Below, piece after piece: positions 46,218-57,430 of a stretch of 64,000 bases of DNA (position 1 is the stretch's first letter; every line of letters starts with the position of its first letter). Origin of the DNA: Owenia fusiformis (Eukaryota > Annelida > Polychaeta > Sabellida > Oweniidae); contig CAIIXF020000012.1 in NCBI GenBank assembly GCA_903813345.2, forward strand, positions 28,966,684-29,030,683. The letters run 5' to 3'. A program made the translations under genes and the position numbers. A model generated the notes under the pieces. The model did no database searches and was not told where the DNA came from. It worked only from the letters and a program-made list of their open reading frames with translations.

Positions 46218-47430
46218 AACGCGAACTAAGACTAACTAGTACACATTCAAAAGAGAGCATCACAATACATAAAAGTGTTGCTTGATACAATCAAAACATT
46301 TTACTAAAACTGACTTCCAACATGGCAACATGTTTGCAGTTGGGTCAATAAATTATTCTTATGGTTTTATCTATTATTCATCTATATGTCTATATAGTAT
46401 TCCTTAAAATATATTAAAACATCTTCACTGTTTCATAAGAGATGCTTTTTTGAGATAATCGTGTTTTACTGAATTAAAGTATTCAAATATGTTCGAACAT
46501 ACAACTGAAATAGATGATGATGATCGATATCATGGCTACTGCGCAAATTCTACGACTTAGGATGTTCAACGTTTTAAAAGTGGTGTTCGTAGTTGAGACC
46601 TTATGCGTTTGCAGTTTTTAACATGATGATTATGTGATATTTATATTTGGTGTTATCGAGATACTCTCGTTCAGACGAAGCACGGTCGTGCAGCGATCGC
46701 GATAACCATGAAAAGTCTACGCCATCATGACGGCATGGTGTAAGATTTGAAACTATGTGCTTGTAAGCCCCTTTTCAGCCGTTTGAACAATGCTTTTATA
46801 ATGCCTACTCCAGTTTGCGTCATCTTGTTGTGGAATAACAATACCACAATCACAGCCCCGTTCTAAATAAATTAAAATAAATCTTGAATGTGATGAAAAT
46901 ATCATGAAAGTAAAATGCGCAAATAATTTGTAAAATGAATGCCTATGTTGATAGGCATGCAGTTTGGGATCGAAACAAACCGCATGCCTAAGTGTGCACG
47001 CAGTTTGGCTACCGCACCGTGAATCATATCATATGGACAATTGAATGAGAAATATTGATTTTTTCTTGCTCACTAAAATCAGAAAAATGACGTTGACCCA
47101 AGATATAATATTACATTTATTCAAGTAGGTATGATACACATGTAATGTGATAAATATACGTACTCAAACAATTGACTTACATTTAAGAACAATGAATGTC
47201 TGATAAAAAAAGTGGTCTGATAAATATTATCTCTGAATGATGCGCCATTGCAAAACTGATTAGCAGGTATAGCTTGTTCGGGGAAGCTATAAAGAAGTGA
47301 AACAACAGAGGTAGTTCGAAGGGTAAAGAAGACTACAAAATCAAATTAATATCATCTAGACATCCATCATTGAAGTCGAACAGCATTTCTTGCTTGACAG
47401 TCAATTTTGTAAGTATTTAATTTGTTTGCT
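46218..47430. other. Intergenic stretch with no recognisable gene
   Basis: AT-rich. A short near-palindromic patch around 46950-47020 holds GATAGGCATGCAGTTTGG and CGCATGCCTAAGTGTGCACG. Nothing else supported. Confidence 0.4.
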
Positions 47431-47454
47431 ACTGTTGTGAATGAATAAATAGAA

Positions 47455-48310
47455 TTCGAACATGACTGTATTCACGCCTTCTATAAACTGTAAATAAAGT
47501 CATCATTTCACCCGGGGTATATTCGTGAAGAATACCCCTGGTAATACGAGTAATGTGTGACGTCACAACGGCGGGCTGTAGTAATGGCGGACCATAATGA
47601 ATATTCGAAACATTATGGTTAGTTTTCATGTTCGAATCGTAATATAGACCTCAGAATCTCAGATCAGGGGTAATATCGTCAAATACACCCCTTAGAGCTA
47701 AGCACAATTACCCCTGCTCTTCGGTCTATATTTTTCTTAATTTGAGCATGACTGTTTTCACGCCTTCAATAAACTGTGAACAAAGTCAAAAGTATGTGTG
47801 ACGTCACAACGGCGGGCTGTAGTAATGGCGGACCATAATGAATATTCGAAACATTTTGGTTAGTTTTCATGTTCGAATCGTAATATAGACCTCAGAATCT
47901 CAGATCAGGGGTAATATCGTCAAATACACCCCTTAGAGCTAAGCACAATTACCCCTGCTCTTCGGTCTATATTTCTTAATTTGAGCATGACTGTTTTCAC
48001 GCCTTCAATAAACTGTGAACAAAGTCAAAAGTATGCGTGACGTCACAACGGCGGGCTGTAGTAATGGCGGACCATAATGAATATTCGAAACATTTTGGTT
48101 AGTTTTCATGTTCGAATCGTAATATAGACCTCAGAATCTCAGATCAGGGGTAATATCGTCAAATACACTCCTTAGAGCTAAGCACAATTACCCCTGCTCT
48201 TCGGTCTATATTTCTTAATTTTCGAATCGTAATATAGACCCCAGAGCAGGTGTACTATCGTCTAGCCCTGCGGGTTGTATTCGATGACAATACCCCTGCT
48301 CTTCGGTCTA
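47455..48310 (+). repeat. Roughly 240-bp tandem repeat with a TGACGTCA site in each of three units
   Basis: Three long units plus a partial one. Each full unit has TGACTGTNTTCACGCCTTC, GTGACGTCACAACGGCGG, GGCGGACCATAATGAATATT, TCGAATCGTAATATAGACC and TTACCCCTGCTCTTCGGTCT. TGACGTCA lies at 47558, 47799 and 48038. The second and third units are almost identical; the first is more diverged and has an extra block with ACCCGGGGTATATTCGTGAA. Confidence 0.85.
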
Positions 48311-48391
48311 TATTTCTTAAATAAATAATACCAGCCAACCGAGAGCCATTTTTACATAGTAATAGTGGTTTTACAAATCTTTTGCACTCTT

Positions 48392-49510
48392 AAAGCCCCC
48401 ATATAAAGTTTGGCTTATATTGTAGTCTTACCCAATGTTAACAAAGTGTGATGTGTGAAACCTTTTTTATTTCAAAAAGTGGTTTTTGAAGAACTTTTTG
48501 TTCGAAAAATCGTGAATTTATTCAAAACTAACTTTTAGAGGTCACAAGTATCTTTTAATAAGTGATAATCCATACCAATGCATATCATTCATCCTCACAT
48601 GTTTTTGCCGAAAAATTAAGAAAATTTGTTCATAAATAAGGCTGAAATGAACTCATCAATGCGTGAAAATGGTTCAGAGAAAAATGCATTTCAAAATGTT
48701 AGTTTTCATAGAAACCAATGGTAAAATAATATCTAAAACATTATATATTCTTCCTTATTATCTGGTTAGACAATCAACATTGGTTTACTTCTGAAGTTTA
48801 GCATATTTAGAAAAGATTGACATGGATAAAATTTCAATTTTTTCAAAAAGTTTTTGCCACCCGAGTGAGTTATAATGACATCACTTAGGTTGCAAAATAT
48901 TTTTATATGCTAAAACATTGAAGTGGTACATTAAATATGGCATTTTATTATTGAAATATTTTTTTTGATTTAATTTTTTGAATACTTTTTGTTAAATCAA
49001 CGAAAATTTCCTTTGTATAACTACAATATTGAGAGGTCTAAGAAAATGTTATATATGCTATTTTGTTCCAACAAGCTTCGGAAAGATGTTTTATTTCATT
49101 CTCAAGAATTGGTAAACAGGAACAAAAAACAATTGCCCTGAAAAACAAAATTTTTTTTAACAAAAACTGTTATATAAAATATATATAAATAATTTTCGCA
49201 TTAAATTGTTGTCAATCAGTCAAAATTACATAAAGGTCCGTGTTTTTTACAGAATGTGTTCAATAATTGGTTTAAGAGAAAAACATTGTTGAATCAGTTC
49301 ACCACATCGATACCAATCCTTTGAATATTTGAGAAATGGAAAGCTTACATCGTTTTTTCAAAAATTATTTCTAAATTTTTTTTTTTAATCATTTTATTAA
49401 AAAAAGAAAAAAACAAAAAAACTTTTAAAGTCATGACAAATGGTAAATGAATGATAAAAACATATTTTCAAACTTAACACGGGGATTTTTACTTTATTTC
49501 ATGATAAAAA
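48392..49510 (+). repeat. Dispersed element D, longer copy
   Basis: Starts TTAAAGCCCCCATATAAAG and ends near ACACGGGGATTTTTACTTTA. Matches 23880-24450 at both ends, with about 480 extra bases (48840-49320) in the middle. AT-rich, no ORF, so a non-autonomous element. Confidence 0.7.
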
Positions 49511-49584
49511 TAGATTTATTACATTATTCAAGCTCAAAGTACAATTGGCTTTGGCTTATGTGTTCCTGTACACGTATACACAGT

Positions 49585-49674
49585 TAGGCCCGAATCACAT
49601 TTGCACCGATTTGAACAAATACTCAATCGGCCGGGCGCCGGTCAATGGATAGGAGCAAATCTGACTCAGGCATA
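49585..49674. mobile_element. Element F, 90-bp miniature copy
   Basis: TTAGGCCCGAATCACATTTG and CAAATCTGACTCAGGCATAA are inverted ends; CGGCCGGGCGCCGG sits between them. A minimal member of the family at 44827. Confidence 0.65.
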
Positions 49675-50355
49675 AAAGATATGATTGGAGATCTTGAAAC
49701 ATACTTGCACTTACATTTACTTAGTTTAATTAATGCTTTGTGATTTTATAAGTCATTCCTAGAAGACCTCCTAAACTTTAGATTATTTGAAAGTATTTAC
49801 ATGGTCTTGCTAAAAGACCCTGTACTCCCCCCCCCCCCCCCCCTTTATCCTTCTCTCTGTATATTGCCAGGTAAGGAGAGTGAAGGTGACGGGGGGATGG
49901 ATACAGTCAAACCATTATACCTTGATAAACTCAAAACAATGGGCGTGATAGCTTATAATATAATGCAGGTGGGACTTTTTTCAGAAAAATTACAGAAACA
50001 CATTCTACTGATACTGTAAATATTGTTTTTCACTACGTGAGCTTGAATTTTGACTCGCCTTTTCAACTGTGCCTCGCCTATTCAATTCTGCCTCGCCTGC
50101 TTTTGGAACCTGACCATGCCCCTGCAAACTATTCTTCACATCTAGTACACAAAACTAAAATATTATCACAACATGCATTAGTTTTGTCTATTAAGTCATT
50201 CAGATATTAAAACAAAATAATTTCATGAAATTAATTACACAAATGACGTGTTTATCTTAAGACTTCAAACCAAGTCCAATAGGGTATCAATGATAAATCT
50301 TAATTTATAAACTTAAACAAACCGAAATAAACTTTTATGAGCTTTAAACAGTGTA

Positions 50356-50550
50356 CAGGTCCGTAGCCAGGAGTGGTTCGCAGGGTTCGGGCGAACCCCC
50401 CCCCCTTGCAAAAAAATCTTTCAAAAACATGCAGTTTTTCACCATTTTGAGCACTTCTCAAGTGATTTTAGCCATATTTGGGCCAAAATTGAACTCCCCT
50501 GAATTTTTATAAAACTGAACCCCCCTTGGCAAATCCTGGCTATGGGCCTG
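50356..50550 (-). mobile_element. MITE-A copy
   Basis: CAGGTCCGTAGCCAGG to CAAATCCTGGCTATGGGCC in reverse order. Flanking GTGTA and ATGTA suggest a 5-bp duplication. Confidence 0.78.
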
Positions 50551-51216
50551 ATGTAGTACGTGCGCTCAAACTTAAAACAACTTTACTTAACTGAATTAAA
50601 ACATTAATACTTCAACTTAATTTAAAAATAAAAAATCATCACCGACTTTCCTTTGTTATCATTGCTCTACGAAAATTAGGCTACAATATTTGATTTTGTC
50701 CGTTTTTGACCAATCTTTCGTTTGTACACAATGCTTTAAAGATGTACTATAACCGTTGTCAGAATCTCTTATAAGCTTGTCCTTAATATAAAGAAATAAC
50801 AACTCTTTTGTTATTTCAGCTACATAATTTCAGATCTGATTATTAGTCCCGACCCCGACTAATGTTTTTCACAGATCGGGATATGACGAATCGAAGTTAC
50901 ACTGTCACGTAATTTTATAGGGCTCGCGGGATATTCACGAAGTCAAACACCTTTATCCCGTATGAGCACTTTGTAGCACTGAGTTACGGGACAGTCAGGT
51001 TTTCAAACCCACTGTCCCGTAATTTTTTTTTTGACAACGCTGGGATATAATTGTTTGAGACCTGACATATCCCAGCGCTTGGTAAAAAAATTTGCTGCGG
51101 GATAAAGTGATTTCAAAACTTGACTAGTGCAGATCAAAGTATAGGCTATCAAGCCATCACATACATGTATCTCTATGTAATTACCATACTATATTAACCC
51201 TTGCAAAAAATTCCAT

Positions 51217-51590
51217 TTTTCATCTTTGTACTGAATTATATCAACATGAGTCTTTTATCTTTGAAATGTGGTTAAGTTTATTGGGAGGGGTGGCATGTAC
51301 ACACTTGATTCAAAATGCTATTGTTTGTGTGTGAGGGGGGGGGCATCTCCACACTTGACTCACATCATGGTCTATTAGAATCACAACTGTCACAAATCAT
51401 CATGACCTTTTTGTACTGAATTATATCAACATCTGTCTTTAATTTTGAAAATCTTGCTAAAGTTTATTTGGAGGGGTGGCATCTACACACTTGATTCAAA
51501 GTGCTATGTGTTATGTGGGGGGGGGGGCATCTTCACACTTCACTCACACCATGGTGTAGAAGAATCACAACTGTCACAATTCCTCATTCC
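51217..51590 (+). repeat. Tandem duplication of about 187 bp with G runs
   Basis: Two units, each with TTTGTACTGAATTATATCAA, GGAGGGGTGGCATNTACACA, a G run followed by GCATCT, and AATCACAACTGTCACAA. Confidence 0.85.
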
Positions 51591-52028
51591 ATCCATCTGG
51601 TATCATTTAAATAGCCTTGAGTATAATATGCAGTATGTACATTAATCCTTGTGCACCATCCTGTATGATTTATTATGCCTATTGTTGCAAATGTCTTTAT
51701 ATTTTTTAATCAGCGAATATATATGTATATAAATCCTGGTGAAGTAATGTGGTCATTCCCCAAGCCATCTCATATCATTTATCATTCAATTGTTCATATG
51801 CAACAGCTCCTTGCATTGAATTCAAGAAAAGATGTTTTTCACAATAATATTGTGGCAATTTCCTCGTGTCATCTGTTTTTCTTTGTCATCCCTATTGTTT
51901 GCTGTACATGTCCTGTTTTTGGTTTTTAATAATCGCCTTTGCACACTTTGAATATATTCAGCACAACTGTCAACAGAATATGTGACTGAAAAATCAATAA
52001 AAACAATTATTAAAAATGCATTAATGTT

Positions 52029-53690
52029 AACATGGTATGTTACAAGATATGACAGTGAGTGACAGAGTATGTTACAAGTTATGACAGTAAGTGACATGGT
52101 ATGTTACAAGCTTTGACAGTAGTAACAATGTATGCTATAATGGATTACAGTGACTAACAGGGTATGTTACAAGATATGACAATGAGTGACATGGTATGTT
52201 ACAAGATATGACAGTGAGTGACATGGTATGTTACAACATATAAAAGTGTGTGACAGGCTATGACAGTAAGTAACATGGTATGCTACCACGTATGACAGTG
52301 ACTGACAAGATATGTTACAACATATAACATTGAGTGACATGGTATGTTACAAGATATAACAGCGAGTGACAGGGTATTTTACAAGCTATGACAGTAAGTG
52401 ACATGGTATGCTACAACGTATGACAGTGACTGACAGGGTATGTTACGACATATGACATTGAGTGACATGGTATGTTAATAGATATAACAGTGAGTGACAG
52501 GGAATGTTACAAGATATAACAGCGAGTGACAGGGTATTTTACAAGCTATGACAGTAAGTGACATGGTATGCTACAGCGTATGACAGTGACTGACAGGGTA
52601 TGTTACGACATATGACATTGAGTGACATGGTAGTTACAACATATAACAGTGAGTGACAGGGTATGTTACAAGCTATGACTGTAAGTGACATGGTATGCTA
52701 CAATGTATGACAGTAAGTGACATGGTATGCTACAATGTATGACAGTGACTGACAGGGTATGTTACGACATATGACATCGTGTGACATGGTATGTTAGTAC
52801 ATATAACAGTGAGTGACAGGGTATGTTACAAGCTATGACAGTAAGTGACATGGTATGCTACAACGTATGACAGTGACTGACAGGGTATGTTACAACATAT
52901 GACATTGAGTGACACGGTATGTTACAACATATAACAGTGAGTGACAGGGTATGTTACAAGCTATGACAGTAAGTGTCATGGTATGCTACAACGTATGACA
53001 GTGAATGACAGGGTATGTTACAACATATGACATTGAGTGACATGGCATGTTACAAGATGTAATAGTGGGTGACATGGTATGTTACAAGCTATGACAGTAA
53101 GTGACATGGTATGTTACCAGATCAGACAGTACTTGACATTGTATGATAAAATATCTGACAGTGGGTGACATTATATCTTACAACATTCGACAGTAAGTGA
53201 CATAGGATGTTCCATGATATGACAGTCAGTTATATGGTATGATGAAAGATATGTCATTCAGTGGCATGGTTTATTCCAAGGTATGACAGTCAGTGACATG
53301 GTATGTAACAATATCAGACAGTGGGTGACATAGAATGTTACAAGATAAGGCAATGTGTAACATGGTATGCTACTTGATATGACAGTGAGTGATGCGGTAT
53401 GATACAAAATATGGCAATGAGTGACATGGTGTGTTAAAAGATCTGACAGTTAGTGATATGGTATATTATGATGTATGACAGTAAATGACATCTTATGTAA
53501 CATATGCAAGTGAGTCACATGAAATGTTACAAGTTACAACATGGAGTAATATGGTATGATACCACACCTGACAGTGAGTGACATATGTTACAAGATCAGA
53601 CATTAAGTGACATTATATGTAACTAGATCAGACAGTAAGTGATATTATATGTTCCATGATATGGCAGTCAGTGACATGAACCTTTTGCTA
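52029..53690 (+). repeat. 32-bp minisatellite, about 50 units, with a four-unit higher-order repeat
   Basis: The basic unit is GTGACATGGTATGTTACAAG followed by ATATGACAGTGA. Between about 52240 and 53060 unit variants cycle in a fixed order (CTATGACAGTAAG, ACGTATGACAGTGACTG, CATATGACATTGAG, CATATAACAGTGAG), a period of about 128 bp. Units at both edges are more worn, as expected when a satellite grows from its centre. Confidence 0.9.
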
Positions 53691-54289
53691 CAATGCTAAC
53701 ACTATTTTGTGAAGTAAAGTACATATTTCTTGAAATTGCTAATATCACTCTTTGAAGTCTAGAAGAGTGACTTTAAGTTAAAGCAGGACACTAAATAGGT
53801 TAACTTAGGCATTTTTGAAGATTCTTGGCTCCAGAACTTAGAAGTACAGTATTAGCTACTTAAATAAGGGACATACCATATCTATTTTTACTTGCTTTCG
53901 TGTATATATTTGAAGAAAATTCCTTTCATTGTAGCTGTACATCTATAAATGATGTTAATTTTAATTAATGGTTAATATTTTGACTTGGTTTTGTTTTCAA
54001 TTGAATATCAGCAAGATGGACTCTTTTTTTCAACCATGATTACAGCCCGGGTTTTCAAACCAAAGCAATGCATTATAATTTGATGATTGAAAAACAAATC
54101 ACCGATAGTGTAGATTCATATTACTATTTTTTCTGCTTTATGTACAACTTCCCTAAATCATGTAAATGAAACATAGCTAATCTGATTGACTCATGAGTAA
54201 CCATCTCAGAGCAACCATATCACTTCATAAGTAGTCTATGTCACCCTGGAATAGCCTGACAATGGTACAATCAGATACCGTTGTCACAA

Positions 54290-54845
54290 ATGGCGGACAT
54301 TACAGTCGCTTCAATTACTTTGAGTTTGATATATGAACAAAATTGCCCAATTACATTTCGATTAATAGTAAAAAATGGTAAAATGGGTGTCTTCTACCAA
54401 AAGTCTCATTAGACCATTTGTCTTGCTTAAAGTATTCACATACCAAATATGAACAAACTTTTTTCGAGTTATGGTAAATAATGTAAAAATCGCAACCTTT
54501 TTTTTTATCAAAATGGCCACCTTCTACCAAAAGTGTCAATACACAGTGTGCTGTGCTTGTTGTATTCACATACCAAATATGAACAAAATCGCTCAAATAC
54601 TTTTGGAGTTGTAGTAAAAAACATTAAATGGCGTCATATTTTTCAAAATGGCTGCCTCCTACCCCAAGTGTCATTTGACAGTGTATCATGCTTATAGTAT
54701 TCACATACCAAATATGGACCAAAATCTCTCCACTACTTTCGACTTTTAGAAAAAACGTACAAATGGCCACCATTTTTCAAAATGGCAGCCTTCTACCAAA
54801 AGTGTCATCATGCAGGCAGTGTGCCATGCTTAAAGTACCTTCAAT
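54290..54845 (+). repeat. Diverged tandem repeat of about 125-140 bp, four copies
   Basis: CTTCTACCAAAAGT-like starts at 54391, 54531, 54656 and 54790, each in a unit with GTATTCACATACCAAATATG and TTTTCAAAATGGC. Open frames here are by-products. Confidence 0.75.
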
Positions 54846-55436
54846 TAGTACATTGATGTTATACTTTACAATCCCCTGTCGTTCATACTGAACATCATGT
54901 TGGACAAGCCAAAAATGTCTAATTGCCTATACAGGCTGTGTGAAATTGCTTGCAATCTTAAACAACTATCTTCCCAAAAAACTATCCTACATCTATCTGT
55001 ATGACACTTAGAACCTTAAATAATCCTTATTTTTGTTATCTTTTTTTTCTTGTCAGGCAAACTACAATCATTTGTGTATTCTTTTCCCCAAGCTAACCTA
55101 ACTACAATGTATATCCTTATTTATGTGGTATATAGTATGTTTCTAACATTAATTTAGTATATTTGAACAATTCCTAAATGTAACAAACAATTGGTGTTTT
55201 AGCATGATGGTGTTACCTAAAGTGAACATGAACACTTCAAACCAAATGTTTCAGACGTTGGGAACAAAATCAATGTTCATAATGACCCGAGATTTTGACA
55301 ATAATCTAAGGTCACTGTGAAAACCAATAATGATTACTCCCGTATCCATCTCTTTTGCGAGTTTCGTTTTTGGTGCAATGTTCCACATGTGTGTAAAATT
55401 GCATTGTTTCAGTTTTCTAATGATAATGTTGCAACA

Positions 55437-56805
55437 CAATACGCAATTGACCTTCACAATGATCTCAAGTGGATTATAACACAAGAGACCAAATGAAAAC
55501 CAACAGAGAATTGCTTGTCGTCAATTCTAAGTTTCACTTTTTAATGTTATTGTTGCAACACAATACGCAATTGACCTTCACAATGATCTCAAGTGGATTA
55601 TAACACAAGAGACCAAATGAAAACCAACAGAGAATTGCTTGTCGTCAATTCTAAGTTTCACTGTTTAATGTTAATGTTGCAACACAATACGCAATTGACC
55701 TTCACAATGATCTCAAGTGGATTATAACACAAGAGACTAAATGAAAACCAACAGAGAATTGCTTGTTGTCAATTCTAAGTTTCACTTTTTAATGTTAATG
55801 TTGCAACACAATACACAATTGACCTTCACAATGATCTCAAGTGGATTATAACACAAGAGACTAAATGAAAACCAACAGAGAATTGCTTGTTGTCAATTCT
55901 AAGTTTCACTTTTTAATGTTAATGTTGCAACACAATACGCAATTGACCTTCACAATGATCTCAAGTGGATTATAACACAAGAGACTAAATGAAAACCAAC
56001 AGAGAATTGCTTGTTGTCAATTCTAAGTTTCACTTTTTAATGTTAATGTTGCAACACAATACGCAATTGACCTTCACAATGATCTCAAGTGGATTATAAC
56101 ACAAGAGACCAAATGAAAACCAACAGAGAATTGCTTGTCATCAATTCAAAGTTTCACTTTTTAATGTTATTGTTGCAACACAATACGCAATTGACCTTCA
56201 CAATGATCTCAAGTGGATTATAACACAAGAGACTAAATGAAAACCAACAGAGAATTGCCTGTTGTCAATTCTAAGTTTCACTTTTTAATGTTATTGTTGC
56301 AACACAATACGCAATTGACCTTCACAATGATCTCAAGTGGATTATAACACAAGAGACTAAATGAAAACCAACAGAGAATTGCCTGTTGTCAATTCTAAGT
56401 TTCACTTTTTAATGTTAATGTTGCAACACAATACGCAATTGACCTTCACAATGATCTCAAGTGGATTATAACACAAGAGACTAAATGAAAACCAACAGAG
56501 AATTGCTTGTTGTCAATTCTAAGTTTCACTTTTTAATGTTAATGTTGCAACACAATACGCAATTGACCTTCACAATGATCTCAAGTGGATTATAACACAA
56601 GAGACTAAATGAAAACCAACAGAGAATTGCTTGTTGTCAATTCTAAGTTTCACTTTTTAATGTTAATGTTGCAACACAATACGCAATTGATCTTCACAAT
56701 GATCTCAAGTGGATTATAACACAAGAGACTAAATGAAAACCAACAGAGAATTGCTTGTTGTCAATTCTAAGTTTCACTTTTTAATGTTATTGTTGCAACA
56801 CAATA
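55437..56805 (+). repeat. 124-bp satellite, eleven units with no change of period
   Basis: CAATAC starts at 55437 and again every 124 bp to 56801, without a single net insertion or deletion. Units differ by only a few bases (GCTTGTYGTC, GCCTGTTGTC). Each contains ACACAATACGCAATTGACC, CTCAAGTGGATTATAACACA and AACCAACAGAGAATTGC. A first worn unit precedes it from about 55360. It ends about 200 bp before the promoter of the small gene at 57120. Confidence 0.92.
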
Positions 56806-56990
56806 CTTTGATTTTGACATAATTTTTTATTTGAGTATTGAAATGAATTTTTTGTACACAAACATAGTCTGTTCAATTTGGCAAAATTGCACTCACTCCA
56901 ATAAATAATAAAAAATGTAACTCAAAAATATTATGAATTTAGAATGAAACAAATATATGTTATAAATAATTGGTTTATGAAATGATTGTA

Positions 56991-57083
56991 ATTGGTCAGT
57001 ATGCTTATCCAATCACATTGTGACTCACCATATCTAAATTAGCCAATGAGATACAAGAGCATCATGATAATTTGCTATAAATA
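56991..57083 (+). promoter_or_regulatory. CCAAT/TATA promoter of the 80-residue gene
   Basis: CCAAT boxes at 56991-56995 (as ATTGG), 57009-57013 and 57043-57047, then TATAAATA at 57076-57083, 44 bp before the ATG. The layout resembles replication-dependent histone promoters. Confidence 0.7.
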
Positions 57084-57119
57084 CAGTTGTAAAGAAAAGA
57101 ATAATCATTAATAATAGCT

Positions 57120-57362
57120 ATGGATGCTCTAGAGTATTTGGCTGATCTACAACATGCACTGCTTGAAGAGAGGAGCAGATGTAAGGCTGACCTTGGTATT
57201 CTTGAAGGACAAGCAAACCTGATTGTCAACAACAGCCTTCACCTAACTCACGAAGCCACACTAATTCTGCAGGAAATCTATTCTCTAGAAGAACTTATAG
57301 AGAAGCTAACAACTTCAGTTGGCATGGTTGAAGATGCCATGTTAGACCTGATGATGCGATAA
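57120..57362 (+). CDS. Intronless 80-residue helical protein with a histone-type mRNA 3' end
   Basis: Single open frame, ATG 57120, TAA 57360-57362. I do not recognise the protein. It is acidic, begins MDALEYLADLQHALLEERSR, and its leucines and isoleucines fall in near-heptad spacing (LADLQHALLEE, LILQEIYSLEELIEKL). It is probably helical, perhaps a coiled-coil or a small helical bundle. It has no signal peptide, no membrane segment and no histone-fold signature. The start is set by the TATA box 44 bp upstream; the implied leader is only about 12-15 nt. The reading frame is trusted because a promoter precedes it and a perfect histone stem-loop follows 31 nt after the stop. It shares this architecture with the SGNH gene 2.7 kb downstream on the same strand. 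Expression in S phase or in eggs and early embryos is inferred. Confidence 0.75.
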   Translation: MDALEYLADLQHALLEERSRCKADLGILEGQANLIVNNSLHLTHEATLILQEIYSLEELIEKLTTSVGMVEDAMLDLMMR

Positions 57363-57393
57363 TGGTTCCATAAGCACAAAGAAGAAAAAGAAC

Positions 57394-57430
57394 GGTCCTT
57401 CTAAGGACCACCAAATATTCATAAAAGAGA
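57394..57430 (+). terminator. Histone mRNA 3' stem-loop and downstream element
   Basis: AAC GGTCCTTCTAAGGACC ACCA at 57394-57409 fits the consensus GGYYYTTHTHARRRCC at every position: a 6-bp stem and 4-nt loop. After 13 nt comes AAAAGAGA (57423-57430), like the purine-rich element read by U7 snRNA. In animals this pair directs cleavage without polyadenylation. Confidence 0.88.

Noticed and set aside
52029-53690. CRISPR array
   Set aside because: Units are contiguous 32-bp tandem repeats without unique spacers, in an intron-bearing eukaryotic genome.
54688-54891. 67-codon ORF
   Set aside because: Lies in the 125-140-bp tandem repeat and is not kept in its other units.
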